From positions 9,672,001 to 9,736,000 of the forward strand of contig CM082597.2 in NCBI GenBank assembly GCA_040954595.2: a stretch of DNA of 64,000 bases, written 5' to 3'. Each line of letters begins with the position of its first letter. Position 1 is the first letter of the stretch. Shown piece by piece: positions 12,001 to 19,403 of this stretch. The position numbers and the translations under genes were made by a program. The DNA is from Balanoglossus misakiensis (Eukaryota; Hemichordata). Below the pieces are notes generated by a model. That model saw only the letters and a list, made by a program, of their open reading frames with translations. It was not told where the DNA came from and did no database searches.

Positions 12001-14255
12001 AGCAAATTTTATGTTTGACTCATTCAAATAGTGGACAACCTTCGCTTCCATATTTCATGTGCACTGTATAAGTAGACTTAAGATTTGTCCCTTCTTTTCA
12101 CCCACTTTGCTGTCTTTTCCCGATCTCCGACACAGACTATGGTCGCCGCCATTTTGTCTGTGGCATTGACCACATGTATGCACAAATTCTGTATCCAGAG
12201 TCTCTGGTTTGGCACATGCGCATAAGACGATCGTCGACCTTTAAATGTTAAATAAACCTATGAGTGCCAGTGGAAGCTTGGTACAAGAGCTAGTGTGCAA
12301 ACCTGGCAATCTTCTGTGAAGCTTCCTACATACATAGCTGCATTAGTTGAACCTTTGGTGTACCTACCATTGCGAAATCTTAAATATTCCAATCTTTAGC
12401 AAAGGTTAGGGTTGTAAAACTTCTTCAAAGCTTGGTGAAAACAATTTTAACAATGATTTCTTGACAAACTGGTAAATAAGCGCGACTAATGATGATCACA
12501 TTTTGTCCATAACGTTACAATAACCCCTAATTGTATCACATACATAGCTCTGCATGGTATGACGTCCCAGTAGGGTAATATCGTGCAAAGGGAATTGTTA
12601 TAACCATACTTTTGACATCAACAACCGGAACTTTTTAAAGTTGTAAACAATATCCTCTCGGTCGTCAAACAAAGATAAATAACGTTTTTAATATGTGGTG
12701 GCCAGACAATGCCTGCGGGTGGTTTCACACTACATGTATGGCACCGAAAACAAACCAAACACTTTGGCAACCGTATACTACTATTGCTAGTAAAATCTCA
12801 TGATGCTATTAGAGCAAAACGGTCTGATCTGAAAGCAAAAGGCGAAGGAAACTAATCCTGCACTAGTGAAGCCCTAATGAACAATGAAATCCAACTGATG
12901 CGGGACACACAGTTCCTTTCCAGAATCATCTTTGTGACCCGAGTCACCTGACAGATGGGACTGCATATCATCGATCTTCAATTTGGCACAAAGTAGTTCC
13001 AAATTTTATCATTACAACAAGAAATTAAATTTGAAAATCAAATTTAGCAGATCTATGCCTTTTGATAAACATACATTGTATTGCCCGTATTCCTCACTTA
13101 TGTTCCTGCGTTGTGGATTTGTGATTCCCCGTATAGCTGTATCCCTCCAAGCTGCAGGCGAGGAATGACAAGTTTGTGACGCAGGCACACAGGTGAGGAA
13201 TACAGGGGGAATTATATTAGTGCATTACACGCTTAATCTTTTAATTCGTGGACAAGGATTAAGTTATAGTGGTACACATGAGTATCTCTGTGTTATGAAA
13301 GTTATAAGGAGAGTTTGTTGCTGTAGCTTGATTTGAATGATGACAAACTGAGATTTCACTGAACTTATCACTGACCCAGACTCAATGATTGGTTGAATGT
13401 AAATTAAATATTATTCTAATTATTTTTAATTGATTCCGATATCTGTGGGCACTTCTACATTCCAAAAACATAATTACATGATTACAACATCAAGAACGTG
13501 GTAAAGTCAGACTGTCTCAAAAATGCGTGCAGGGGAAATGTTGGAGATTATTGTAGATATTTCCCGGATTATTTTCCTGTAAAAGTTGTCCATCTTGCTG
13601 TGATAATACTGACATAATGCATTTGCTTCACAGCAAACACTGAACAGGAATTGAAGAAGACCAAAGAAGAAAAAGAAAAAATGACTGAAGAGAAAGATCA
13701 GAAAATACAAGAACTTCAGGCCAAGATTGACAGCATGGAATTATCCTATGAAGGAGTCCTTCATGTAAGAAACATAGCTACAATTTACACTGTACTAAAA
13801 CAGGATTTATCAAGAAAATAGACAGTCAGAAAGCAGATAGCTAGACTGTATATTCCAATGGAAAGCTTCCAAGTTTGCTGCAATAATAGCATGTGGACTT
13901 TTAATCTCCATTCCCTGTGGAGCAGTCATACCACATATCACTCAAGTTCTACATGTATTGAGGATGCCTTTAGGTTAAGAATGAAATCGTTTCACCCTTT
14001 TAGGGGGGGGGGGAATTGTTGCACAACAAAGAAAGTAAGATCAGCCTTTACTGAAGTTATATGATAGGCTGACACAGAATTGTGGTAAATAATTTCATAT
14101 TTATCTCTTTATGTTTGTGTTACCAGGATGCCCTTGATAACATGATGGCAAAAGTAGACTCTGCGAGGGACCGTTGGCAAGAACAGGCAACCAAGATACA
14201 TGAACATAACAAAAAACTTCTTTTAGAGTTTGGACTTAACCCACTAGATATCTAG
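1..14255 (+). CDS. DRC12: Dynein regulatory complex subunit 12 (CCDC153), 5'-partial, 5 exons visible
   Basis: Seen: exons 1-24, 2795-2914, 11162-11254, 13634-13764 and 14127-14255 join in phase with GT/AG introns to give 164 residues ending in a TAG stop. The product is charged and coiled-coil throughout. Segments such as MTRQYKTMQTEMGLRIHQLE and SYEGVLHDALDNMMAKVD align without gaps to vertebrate CCDC153 as I know it (MSRQ..., KYEEILHDSLDRLLAKL). Both families end in a short KLLLEFGLNP-like tail. Known: CCDC153 is DRC12, a coiled-coil subunit of the nexin-dynein regulatory complex of motile cilia. Missing here is the lysine-rich N-terminus (about 45 residues in human), left of the window. 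Intron 2 is long (8.2 kb) and full of transposon remnants. A candidate poly(A) signal AATAAA lies at 14536-14541. Identity is confident; the expression pattern is inferred from the family. Confidence 0.88.
25..871. other. DRC12 intron, no coding evidence
   Basis: AT-rich intron. A word CAGTGTTCTCCCCAGAGC at 213-230 reappears in reverse complement (CTCTGGGGAGAACACTG) at 22312-22328, so it is likely one terminus of a dispersed transposon family. The matching end of this copy was not found. Confidence 0.4.
897..1050 (+). repeat. Left subterminal tandem array (7 units)
   Basis: Seven copies of a core AAATCGCAATTTCAC separated by 2-9 variable bases (TC, TCAACTC, ACTCAACTC). Mirror image of the array at 1755-1915, so the two could pair or bind the same protein. 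Confidence 0.9.
1197..1724 (+). pseudogene. Frameshifted transposon ORF with helix-turn-helix N-terminus
   Basis: The first frame (ATG 1197 to stop 1388, 63 aa) starts MATGTEFVRNY. A second frame (to stop 1724) contains GRPSLDVPEDQLQFL, then MGFFSLKVATMLNVG and RTIRRRL. That pattern resembles the GRP(R/K)xxI/V..EQLxxLxxxGF....IAxxLGVSxxTIRRR helix-turn-helix of integrase-core transposon proteins known from fish and invertebrates. No DDE/DDD catalytic domain follows; the reading frame ends shortly after RTIRRRL. The join near 1480-1490 needs a frameshift. Likely a truncated remnant of the autonomous parent. Family name not certain. Confidence 0.55.
1755..1970 (-). repeat. Right subterminal tandem array
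   Basis: Regular 22-bp units GTGAAATTGCGATTTGAGTC with single-base variants (AGGG, AAGG), seven clear copies to about 1910, then a degenerate copy joining the terminal repeat. Unit spacing is more regular than in the left array. Confidence 0.9.
1996..2794. other. DRC12 intron, nothing recognised
   Basis: AT-rich intronic sequence up to the polypyrimidine tract and acceptor at 2788-2794. No ORF with family resemblance and no clear repeat. Confidence 0.4.
2795..2914 (+). CDS. DRC12: DRC12 exon
   Basis: Acceptor TTTTCAG at 2788-2794, donor GTAACA at 2915. Phase 1 at both ends. Encodes a charged helix (YRKELSRRSQAASDEWKARM...). The ORF continuing past 2914 is intron. Confidence 0.85.
3489..4016 (+). 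repeat. Dispersed repeat family A, copy 1
   Basis: Begins near AGGTCCCATTGGTATGTACC and contains GTCCGTCCACATCAA, AACTTGAAAAC, GCTGCGCGTAT and GGTCAAAACTCAG blocks. The same ordered blocks occur at ~11324, ~33738 and ~38540. Internal (ATGG)n slippage at 3543-3566. No protein match seen; class unknown. Confidence 0.75.
4017..4048. repeat. Short GC hairpin GGGGCCCAAGC/GCTTGGGCCCC
   Basis: Perfect 11-bp arms (4017-4027 and 4038-4048) around a 10-base loop. The GCTTGGGCCCC word recurs at 6395 and (CTTGGGCCCC) at 11071, followed there by AATGCTGCTTGC, so it marks the edge of a dispersed repeat (family B). Confidence 0.6.
4190..4820. repeat. Diverged dispersed repeat with internal duplication
   Basis: TAATTAGTCACGTGAC at ~4200 recurs at ~26898 with similar downstream sequence (AGACCATGTG, TTTTGAGAAGAAGATTTT). 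Within the region, ~4413-4560 and ~4676-4810 are diverged copies of one another (CGGACTTTGACC, then AAATCGGCTGAAATACG / AAATTGGCTGAAATACG). No coding signal. Confidence 0.5.
4821..6390. other. DRC12 intron, GC-rich patch, no gene
   Basis: Mostly AT-rich intron. 6060-6290 is unusually GC-rich, with two small hairpins (AGAGCGGCGC...GGCCGCTCT at ~6184-6205 and ACGCCGCC...GGCGGCGT at ~6233-6266). Open frames here have no family resemblance and start or stop arbitrarily. Confidence 0.35.
6690..7032 (+). repeat. Dispersed repeat, first copy of a pair (see 8795-9140)
   Basis: The blocks GATATCAGAAATATTCAAT, GGAGTTGTTACCCCCAACTT and ACCAGTGGCAGGTCAGTGAG occur in the same order at 8795-9140. The 9 kb copy has extra bases before AGAGACCACCAGC. 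Suggests duplication or two insertions of one family. Confidence 0.75.
7033..7787 (+). repeat. Dispersed repeat family D, copy 1
   Basis: Starts CAGTGTTAAAGCCAGCTTTT and carries a poly-T/poly-G stretch (7105-7131) and an (AAAC/AAAT)n stretch. It ends CACTTCCGG. A shorter copy with the same ordered blocks lies at 58348-58965. No coding potential recognised. Confidence 0.8.
7788..8325. mobile_element. Fold-back/TIR element with ~75-bp arms
   Basis: Left arm 7788-7860 (GAATGTTCGACAGCTTATCA...) is matched in reverse complement by 8248-8325 (...TGATAAGCTGTCGAACATTC) with few mismatches; the right arm has a small ACATGT insertion. The 390-bp interior is non-coding. Abuts family D on its left. Confidence 0.8.
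8326..8794. other. DRC12 intron, nothing recognised
   Basis: AT-rich sequence with no ORF of interest and no clear repeat partner inside the window. Confidence 0.3.
8795..9430 (+). repeat. Second copy of the 6690-7032 repeat plus family A 3' end
   Basis: 8795-9140 repeats 6690-7032 block by block. The segment then runs to GGGACCACAGTGTCCTTGACGC at ~9388, the same 3' block that ends family A copies near 11890 and 39060. Family A is therefore longer than its 5' blocks suggest. Confidence 0.65.
9364..9822 (-). pseudogene. LINE ORF2 C-terminal fragment (L1/Tx1-like)
   Basis: A 152-residue frame on the - strand. KLREFQWKLSYNIL is followed by the knuckle-like CTFCADGEETINLFFHCRHV and then RFWKTF. 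This is the typical zf-RVT-like tail after the reverse transcriptase in L1/Tx1-group LINEs (C-x2-C...H-x3-H-type spacing). No RT or endonuclease domain is present upstream; a remnant of ORF1 lies only ~310 bp upstream on the same strand. The element is therefore internally deleted. Confidence 0.7.
10134..10893 (-). pseudogene. LINE ORF1 remnant (coiled coil plus L1-type RNA-binding domain)
   Basis: On the - strand, 10893 to ~10680 starts MRRSVTKYAAAQ. A frameshifted Glu/Arg-rich coiled coil follows (EREELRNNGMATDRRVTDLK). Then comes LRIGGIEVSDNERCMELV, and KIENAHRV plus HITVKFFRRSDRLEILRRAR at 10134-10418. The last block matches the conserved RRM-like domain of L1 ORF1 proteins (IxNAHR...IIVKFxRRSDRxxVLRxA). 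At least one frameshift and a TGA interrupt it. Same strand and order as the ORF2 tail at 9364-9822. Confidence 0.7.
10894..11161. other. DRC12 intron up to the acceptor at 11161
   Basis: Contains a family B word (CTTGGGCCCC at 11071). Otherwise non-coding. Confidence 0.3.
11162..11254 (+). CDS. DRC12: DRC12 exon
   Basis: Acceptor TTACAG ends at 11161; donor GTAAGT starts at 11255. The split codon G|AT gives Asp. Encodes MTRQYKTMQTEMGLRIHQLE and following coiled coil, the most conserved block of the family. Confidence 0.87.
11324..11920 (+). repeat. Dispersed repeat family A, copy 2 (long)
   Basis: From AGGTCCCATCTGTATAGG through (ATGG)n, GTCCGTCCACATCAA and GGTCAAAACTCAG to CTTGACGCGATTTTT. 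Colinear and highly similar to 38540-39090, including GGCAGCTTATGGGTCAGTCA and GGCCATGTACTCCGGTGTAG. Confidence 0.8.
11926..12244. mobile_element. TTAA-flanked MITE (Kolobok/T2-like)
   Basis: TTAA at 11926-11929 and 12241-12244 flank inverted termini TTAAAGGCCGACTTTCGTCT and (reverse complement of the right end) TTAAAGGTCGACGATCGTCT, extending into CTTATG. Known: Xenopus T2/Kolobok MITEs have TTAA duplications and TTAAAGRR ends. This element fits that pattern, but assignment is inference. The interior is non-coding. Confidence 0.75.
12245..13633. other. DRC12 intron, nothing recognised
   Basis: No repeat partner or exon-like frame seen until the acceptor at 13633. Confidence 0.3.
13634..13764 (+). 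CDS. DRC12: DRC12 exon
   Basis: Acceptor TTCACAG, donor GTAAGA at 13765. Phase 1 in, phase 0 out. Highly charged Glu/Lys coiled coil ending SYEGVLH, matching the family's KYEEILH. Confidence 0.87.
14127..14255 (+). CDS. DRC12: DRC12 terminal exon
   Basis: Acceptor TTACCAG ends at 14126. Reads DALDNMMAKVDSARDRWQEQ and on to a TAG stop at 14253-14255. The human tail continues further after the QFGLTPP-like motif; this one stops at GLNPLDI. Confidence 0.88.
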   Translation, partial: DALDNMMAKVDSARDRWQEQATKIHEHNKKLLLEFGLNPLDI

Positions 14256-15427
14256 AAACCACTGTCATAGTTCAAACGCATTATTTTTGAATCCCGCAAA
14301 TGCACTATATTCTCCGTATACTGGAAGTGCTGTATTTGAAAAATATCACTCTTAAAATAACATTCTCTGATTAGTTTTTTGATAATTTAAAGGGACAAAG
14401 TCTCTCTCTGGCTGCCCTTTTTCCATTTACACTGTTTATGTTATTCTATATGTGGATATATAATGCATCAATGTTCGACCACACACAACTTCCAACCCGT
14501 TTGTGGGATATGAGAGAAAAAACTCGCCCAAAATGAATAAATGGTAGAGACCGATTATGTGTGGTACCACTGAAGGGAGCGTACACTTATCATTTTGGCC
14601 AAATTTTGACCAGACCTATTGGCTTGTCTCATATTTCAAGGTTATTTACAAAATACTGGGTAGTATTTTGTGAATACTCTGATTAGAACCTGCACTCAAA
14701 AATAACACTTGAAAGGAAGAGAGACAATGTTTTTTGTGGAACATGGGAGTACAGACAACAATGCACTGAACACCAACTGGTAAATAGTTAGTGCTACACT
14801 TACAAAATGTAGTCATGTACATATGTAATTCCTACATTTGACCTCTCCATCTTTTGCCATCTGTACACTATACTTGTGCCCGCTGATATAAGAACTTTTA
14901 GGAAGATTGACATTCCTGTCATGAGCAGGCCTTTTTGACATATATTTAGATTTTTTACATAAAAGAACATAAATCTCCCAAGTGTGCAATTGCATTGATA
15001 ACATGGGAAGAAAGTTAACACTAACAACTGAGTGTCTAATGCAAAGCAGCTTGGCAAGATTCCAACTTTTCAGCCATGGATTGCCTGCGATGCCTCCTTT
15101 CAAGGTCCAATAACACTTTGGTATTGTATTTTACTCTGAATTCTTTTTTGTCATGGTTGATTGCTCTGAATTATTGCTTGACATAATTCCATAGTTTACA
15201 GCAGAAAGTGTATAATAATGGTAGGAAAATTGATGGTCTTGGATTTTGTGTCTGCAGATACATGAAGGAGGATTTACTAAGTTATGTTTACTTCCCTCTT
15301 GACCATTCTCACGAGCCAGACCTCTATTTCCGCATGCAGTACCTGTTACCGTAAAGAGGCCTGTGGTTTATGACGAAGCCCTTGACTTGTGTAAAGCAAG
15401 GGAAACTTGTCTTTCAGAATTGTGTAA
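14256..15427. other. DRC12 3' UTR/intergenic
   Basis: After the DRC12 stop; one AATAAA at 14536. The frames on the - strand at 14.8-15.1 kb show no family resemblance. Confidence 0.35.
14536..14541 (+). promoter_or_regulatory. Candidate DRC12 poly(A) signal
   Basis: First AATAAA after the DRC12 stop, about 280 nt downstream. Position is plausible for a short 3' UTR; no transcript evidence. Confidence 0.35.
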
Positions 15428-15429
15428 TA

Positions 15430-15730
15430 CAGTCAGACCTGTCTATAGTGGCCTGTTAAGGGACTTTCCCAATCTGATTAAAATAAGATGTAGGGAACGG
15501 CGACATGTTTTTTTTTATGCTGTCGCCTCACACTAGCGACAGCATAAAATAAACCACATCGCCGTTCCCTACATTTGATTTTAATCAGATTGGGGACTTT
15601 CCTAAACTGGCCTTTATAATTATAGACAGGTGGCCTTTATAGACAGGTCAATTAATGTACGTTAAATTTACAGGGACTGTAACATAGTGGTCACTGTATA
15701 CAGAGGTGGCCACTAACACAGGTTTGACTG
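15430..15730. mobile_element. Tc1/mariner-like MITE (TA target), host of a nested insertion
   Basis: TA at 15428-15429 and 15731-15732 flank inverted ends CAGTCAGACCTGTCTATAGT and (reverse complement of the right end) CAGTCAAACCTGTGTTAGTG. TA duplication and CAGT termini are typical of Tc1/mariner MITEs. The element is interrupted by the hairpin at 15470-15592. Confidence 0.7.
15470..15592. mobile_element. Hairpin MITE with 10-bp target duplication (MULE-like)
   Basis: A near-perfect palindrome of 123 bp beginning CAATCTGATTAAAATAAGAT and ending in its reverse complement, with GGGAACGGCGA in each arm. It is flanked by direct repeats GGGACTTTCC (15460-15469 and 15593-15602). A 9-11 bp duplication points to Mutator-like elements. 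A partial relative (GTCGCCGTTCCCTACATCTG) lies at ~21809-21828. Confidence 0.82.
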
Positions 15731-16286
15731 TACATGTATGTGGAATGAAATAAACAGGTATTTGTACCTACTGTACTTATGTCTTCTAAACTCAGTCAAT
15801 ATTGTAAAATTTTGTAATATATGTGATTTATTTTGCAGACTTAGCTTACTTTTAAGCAATTTGTAATAAATTATATTGTAAAAATTAGAGACAATCCTTT
15901 TAGTGTAGTTTTCTATGTCATGGAAAGTTGACCTTGAAAGTGGTTATTGCACTGTACACAGTGATCATCTGAATCAACACATGGGTCATCTGACCTTCAT
16001 GTAGGTCATAGGACTTTCAACAGGGATCAGTAGTGAAATTCAGTGAACCAGACATTTCAAATAGTGTTGTTGTTTTTGTTTGTTTTTTTGGGGGGGTGAA
16101 CTTGACAATTTTTGAGTGTGGTGAAGGCACATGAAAATTACAGCAGGGTATGAAGGGGGGGGGGGGGGATCTGAAAATATATTTACTTTTACACGTCAAG
16201 ATACCCAAAAACATATTTTAGGTACCCATTCCTAAGTTAACCATGGAATAGGCAAAGGCACGCAGTAATTGAAGCTTCATAAGGGA

Positions 16287-16306
16287 GAGAGAGAGAGAGA
16301 GAGAGA
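16287..16306. repeat. (GA)n microsatellite
   Basis: About ten GA units. Poly-G runs also occur nearby at 16090 and 16156-16169. Confidence 0.9.
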
Positions 16307-16792
16307 TTGAAATACTATAAGTGTGTATACTGATCCATGGTGCTGGCAGTTGGGGAATATATGCATCACACTTTGAAGCAGTTTTGTCTCTATAGCATCT
16401 ATAATTGATAATGTACTGGTATGTCCTAAATTGAATTTCAATCTTGGCTCAATTTGGTTGTGGACAAACAGTGCACCACTTACGGATACATGCACACTCC
16501 CCACAATCATCATTGTCATCAACATCAACTTTGATCAAGTGCACCAAAAGTTAGTGAAAATAAACTGTACATCATTATTACAGAAGATCGGCCAGAGATC
16601 ACCAATGTGGACAACAAGAGAGTTGATAGTAGCTGTACAAATGAGACAATCACTTATAAAAGAACGTTTCTAAAATGCTATTCCATGATACACAGTAAGA
16701 ATGACTGTCGTTGCTTTCTGTGCATATCAGTTTCTACACTATAGCTACTGGTACATTACCACAGAGAACTTAGAATCTTGTTGTTATTGTTG

Positions 16793-16793
16793 T

Positions 16794-16862
<69 letters not shown>
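16793..16862. repeat. (GAT)n microsatellite
   Basis: About 23 uninterrupted GAT/TGA units. Its - strand reads as a long Ile tract, which is not a gene. Confidence 0.95.
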
Positions 16863-16866
<4 letters not shown>

Positions 16867-18296
16867 AAAAAATGTATCATTCCTTGCTGTTGTTTGTCGA
16901 TGCTGTGAATAACTGTAAAAGAACACTATACTATTGATAAAAAATAATCTATAGATCAACCAATGCAACGTTATATGGTTGCCCAGTGTCACTCCTGTCT
17001 TATTATTTACTCAAGGGTGGAATCCAGCCAAAATCCAGGCTCATCAGCCACCTTCAAGGCCCTGAAAAAAACACCCCATCCATGAGCTATCTATTTAAAT
17101 GTGCCATAATAGGCACTGAAATCTATCTTTAACTCGCCTAATTTTGGCTTCGCTTGATCTACTGACCTGCAAACAAATGGGAAAAAACAGCGATTTTTCA
17201 GGTTGACCCCGGTCAAATTCAATACATTTGGACTTCACAGGCTGAGGGGATGGCCGATGTTGGCACTGACCATTTTAATGGACCAATCAGGGGCCCTTTA
17301 AAGGCTACTATGATAGCTCTCATTACTTTAGTGAACTGTTAAAGGGAGGTACAGCTGTCACAACCAGTTTGTAAGCAAACATTTATTTCTTTTAAAAAAT
17401 GTGGTCAGTACATAACATGTAATAAAATTATGCTGTGGCAGTACACAATGTTTAAATGTTTACACATGGTGTAAAAATTAGAACATGATGATTCAGCATA
17501 TTTCTAACAAATACTGAGGAAAACAGAAAATATTTAAACAACTTGAATGATGATGTCAAACGGTGTAGGATTTGTCCTTTTAAGGATGAGATGCACCTTT
17601 TATGACACTTGTTTTTAATCGATTTTTTCTCCTTATATTTCATGTTTCCCACCAACACATTATATATTTTCTGTTAGCTCTATACTTGAAGTTTATGAAA
17701 ATCTGGTTTATTTTCCAAAATTTCTGTTCTCTTTCTCGTTTTGCTAAAAATGCACGATTTCAATTTTTTTTACTCAAAGGAGTGTCAATAAAAAAAGACA
17801 ATGCCTCCAGGTGATCTGTTACCGGCAATCGACAGCTGGGTATAGTGGTAAAAATAACTTACCATGGAATTTTGATATTCACTTTTGTTTTTGAACAATG
17901 AGCCTTTAAAGTGTCAACTGTCGATTTTTGCATAAATTATCGACTTTTGTTCACTTGTGTGGTGATTTCTTTATCAGTGAAACATTTTATCTTACACAAC
18001 TTTTACACTTATGACATTTTTCAGTAGTTTTTTCTTTTATGCAAACAATGAAATGCTTGGTGTTTTATTGTGAAAACATTTCAACACAAAGCTAATATTG
18101 CAGTTATTGAGTTTGTAATGGAAGACAATATTCTAATCTAAGACTTATTCTAATCTAGGATTTTTTATATCCATTTGATGGATTGGTGAGGTCGTTATTT
18201 GTTTGTGTTTCTTGATTTAATATCAATATAACCCTAACCCATAAAGAAAGACAAAAATATAATTGTATGCCCTACATATGGTTTTAGAATAATATT

Positions 18297-18620
18297 GAAC
18301 ACCTATTGCCTGGCCATGAGGGCCATAGCAGCCGTTTATTACACCCGAGGGGCCTTGAGTTACCAGAATCACATGCTATTTATAGCATAAGATTCTGGTA
18401 ACTCGGTCACGAGGGGGTAAAAACGGCTGCTATGGCCCGAATATAGGCCAGGCCATAGGTGTTTTATAATAAACCTCATATCTGTGAACTCACATTGGTC
18501 ACGTGACCGGTTTATTTTTGTTCTGCTATTTCCCTAGGGATTCATAGTCGATTCTATTTTCCTATCACGTGACGGATTCTGGCGAATCACGACACAGTAT
18601 TAGCATGAGGTATATTATAA
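18297..18620 (+). mobile_element. Bipartite hairpin + TIR repeat (family H, copy 1)
   Basis: Part 1 is a ~165-bp palindrome (ACACCTAT...GGCC near 18300, reverse complement ending ATAGGTGT near 18462). Part 2 (18464-18620) has inverted ends TATAATAAACCTCAT and ATGAGGTATATTATA and contains two CACGTGAC words plus GAATCACGA. The layout matches the copies at 34714-35061 and 55985-56366. Confidence 0.6.
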
Positions 18621-19346
18621 TGTAGCCTATTCATGATATAAAGTAATTTGCAGCCAAAAATAATATATATCTATATTTGTTTTATAATTTATATTGTTAT
18701 TTTATTAGATTTCTTTTGTTTGGTTTTAGAATTTATGACAGCACAGGCATACACGCAGGAGTCCAAATCAAACTTCCAGTTTCATAAATAGCGCCCTCTA
18801 ATGATTACATCCAAGTCCTTTCATTTTTCTTTGGCAAGTATACATGCATGTTTTACAGAATCAGGGGTGTGGTACTCGTTCACTCAGACTATAGCCACGA
18901 CAAAATGCTGCCACAAAAAGTGAAACAACAAAGATGGTTGAAACGCAGCCAGCAAGACCTGCGTTGTTTGCCATGCTCACGGCGCGCTCTGGAGACGCAA
19001 CTAGCTATGGCCGTATCACATACGACTTTGATAAGGGGTGGACCATTTTAATTCAGGGGGACTGGGTGATTTTTTGGAGAAAAACTTTGTCGAAAGTCTT
19101 TTGCCAAGGGAAAAATTTTGTTAGTGTGGGCTGGGTAATAAAAATGCTTCAAACGTGGCTTTAAAAGCAACCTGCTCCACAGTCACCGTTTGGAGAGAGA
19201 AAAATGCCACCACGGTTGGTGAAACTAAATTATTGCTTTACCCAATGCCTCCACCCCAGAAATCAAATGGTCTACCCCTAAGAAGGAAAATGGACGATTA
19301 AACGGCGCTCGTTTTGTTCGAGATCTCGTTCTTTCTCATTGACAAG

Positions 19347-19403
19347 ATGGCGTCGTTACGTGTGATGGTTGGAGTCAAACGGGTGATCGACTATGCGGTT
19401 AAA
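19347..19403 (+). CDS. ETFB: ETFB exon 1
   Basis: ATG in good context; 19 codons; donor GTAAGT at 19404. Encodes the first beta strand of the Rossmann-like fold. Confidence 0.95.

Larger units (their letters stand above)
15733..18290. other. DRC12-ETFB intergenic, microsatellites only
   Basis: Apart from the two microsatellites listed, no exon, repeat pair or RNA gene recognised. Confidence 0.35.

Noticed and set aside
16756-16992. Frame with a long isoleucine tract
   Set aside because: Translation of the (GAT)n microsatellite. The same applies to Ile/Tyr tracts at 45077-45503 from (ATT)n.
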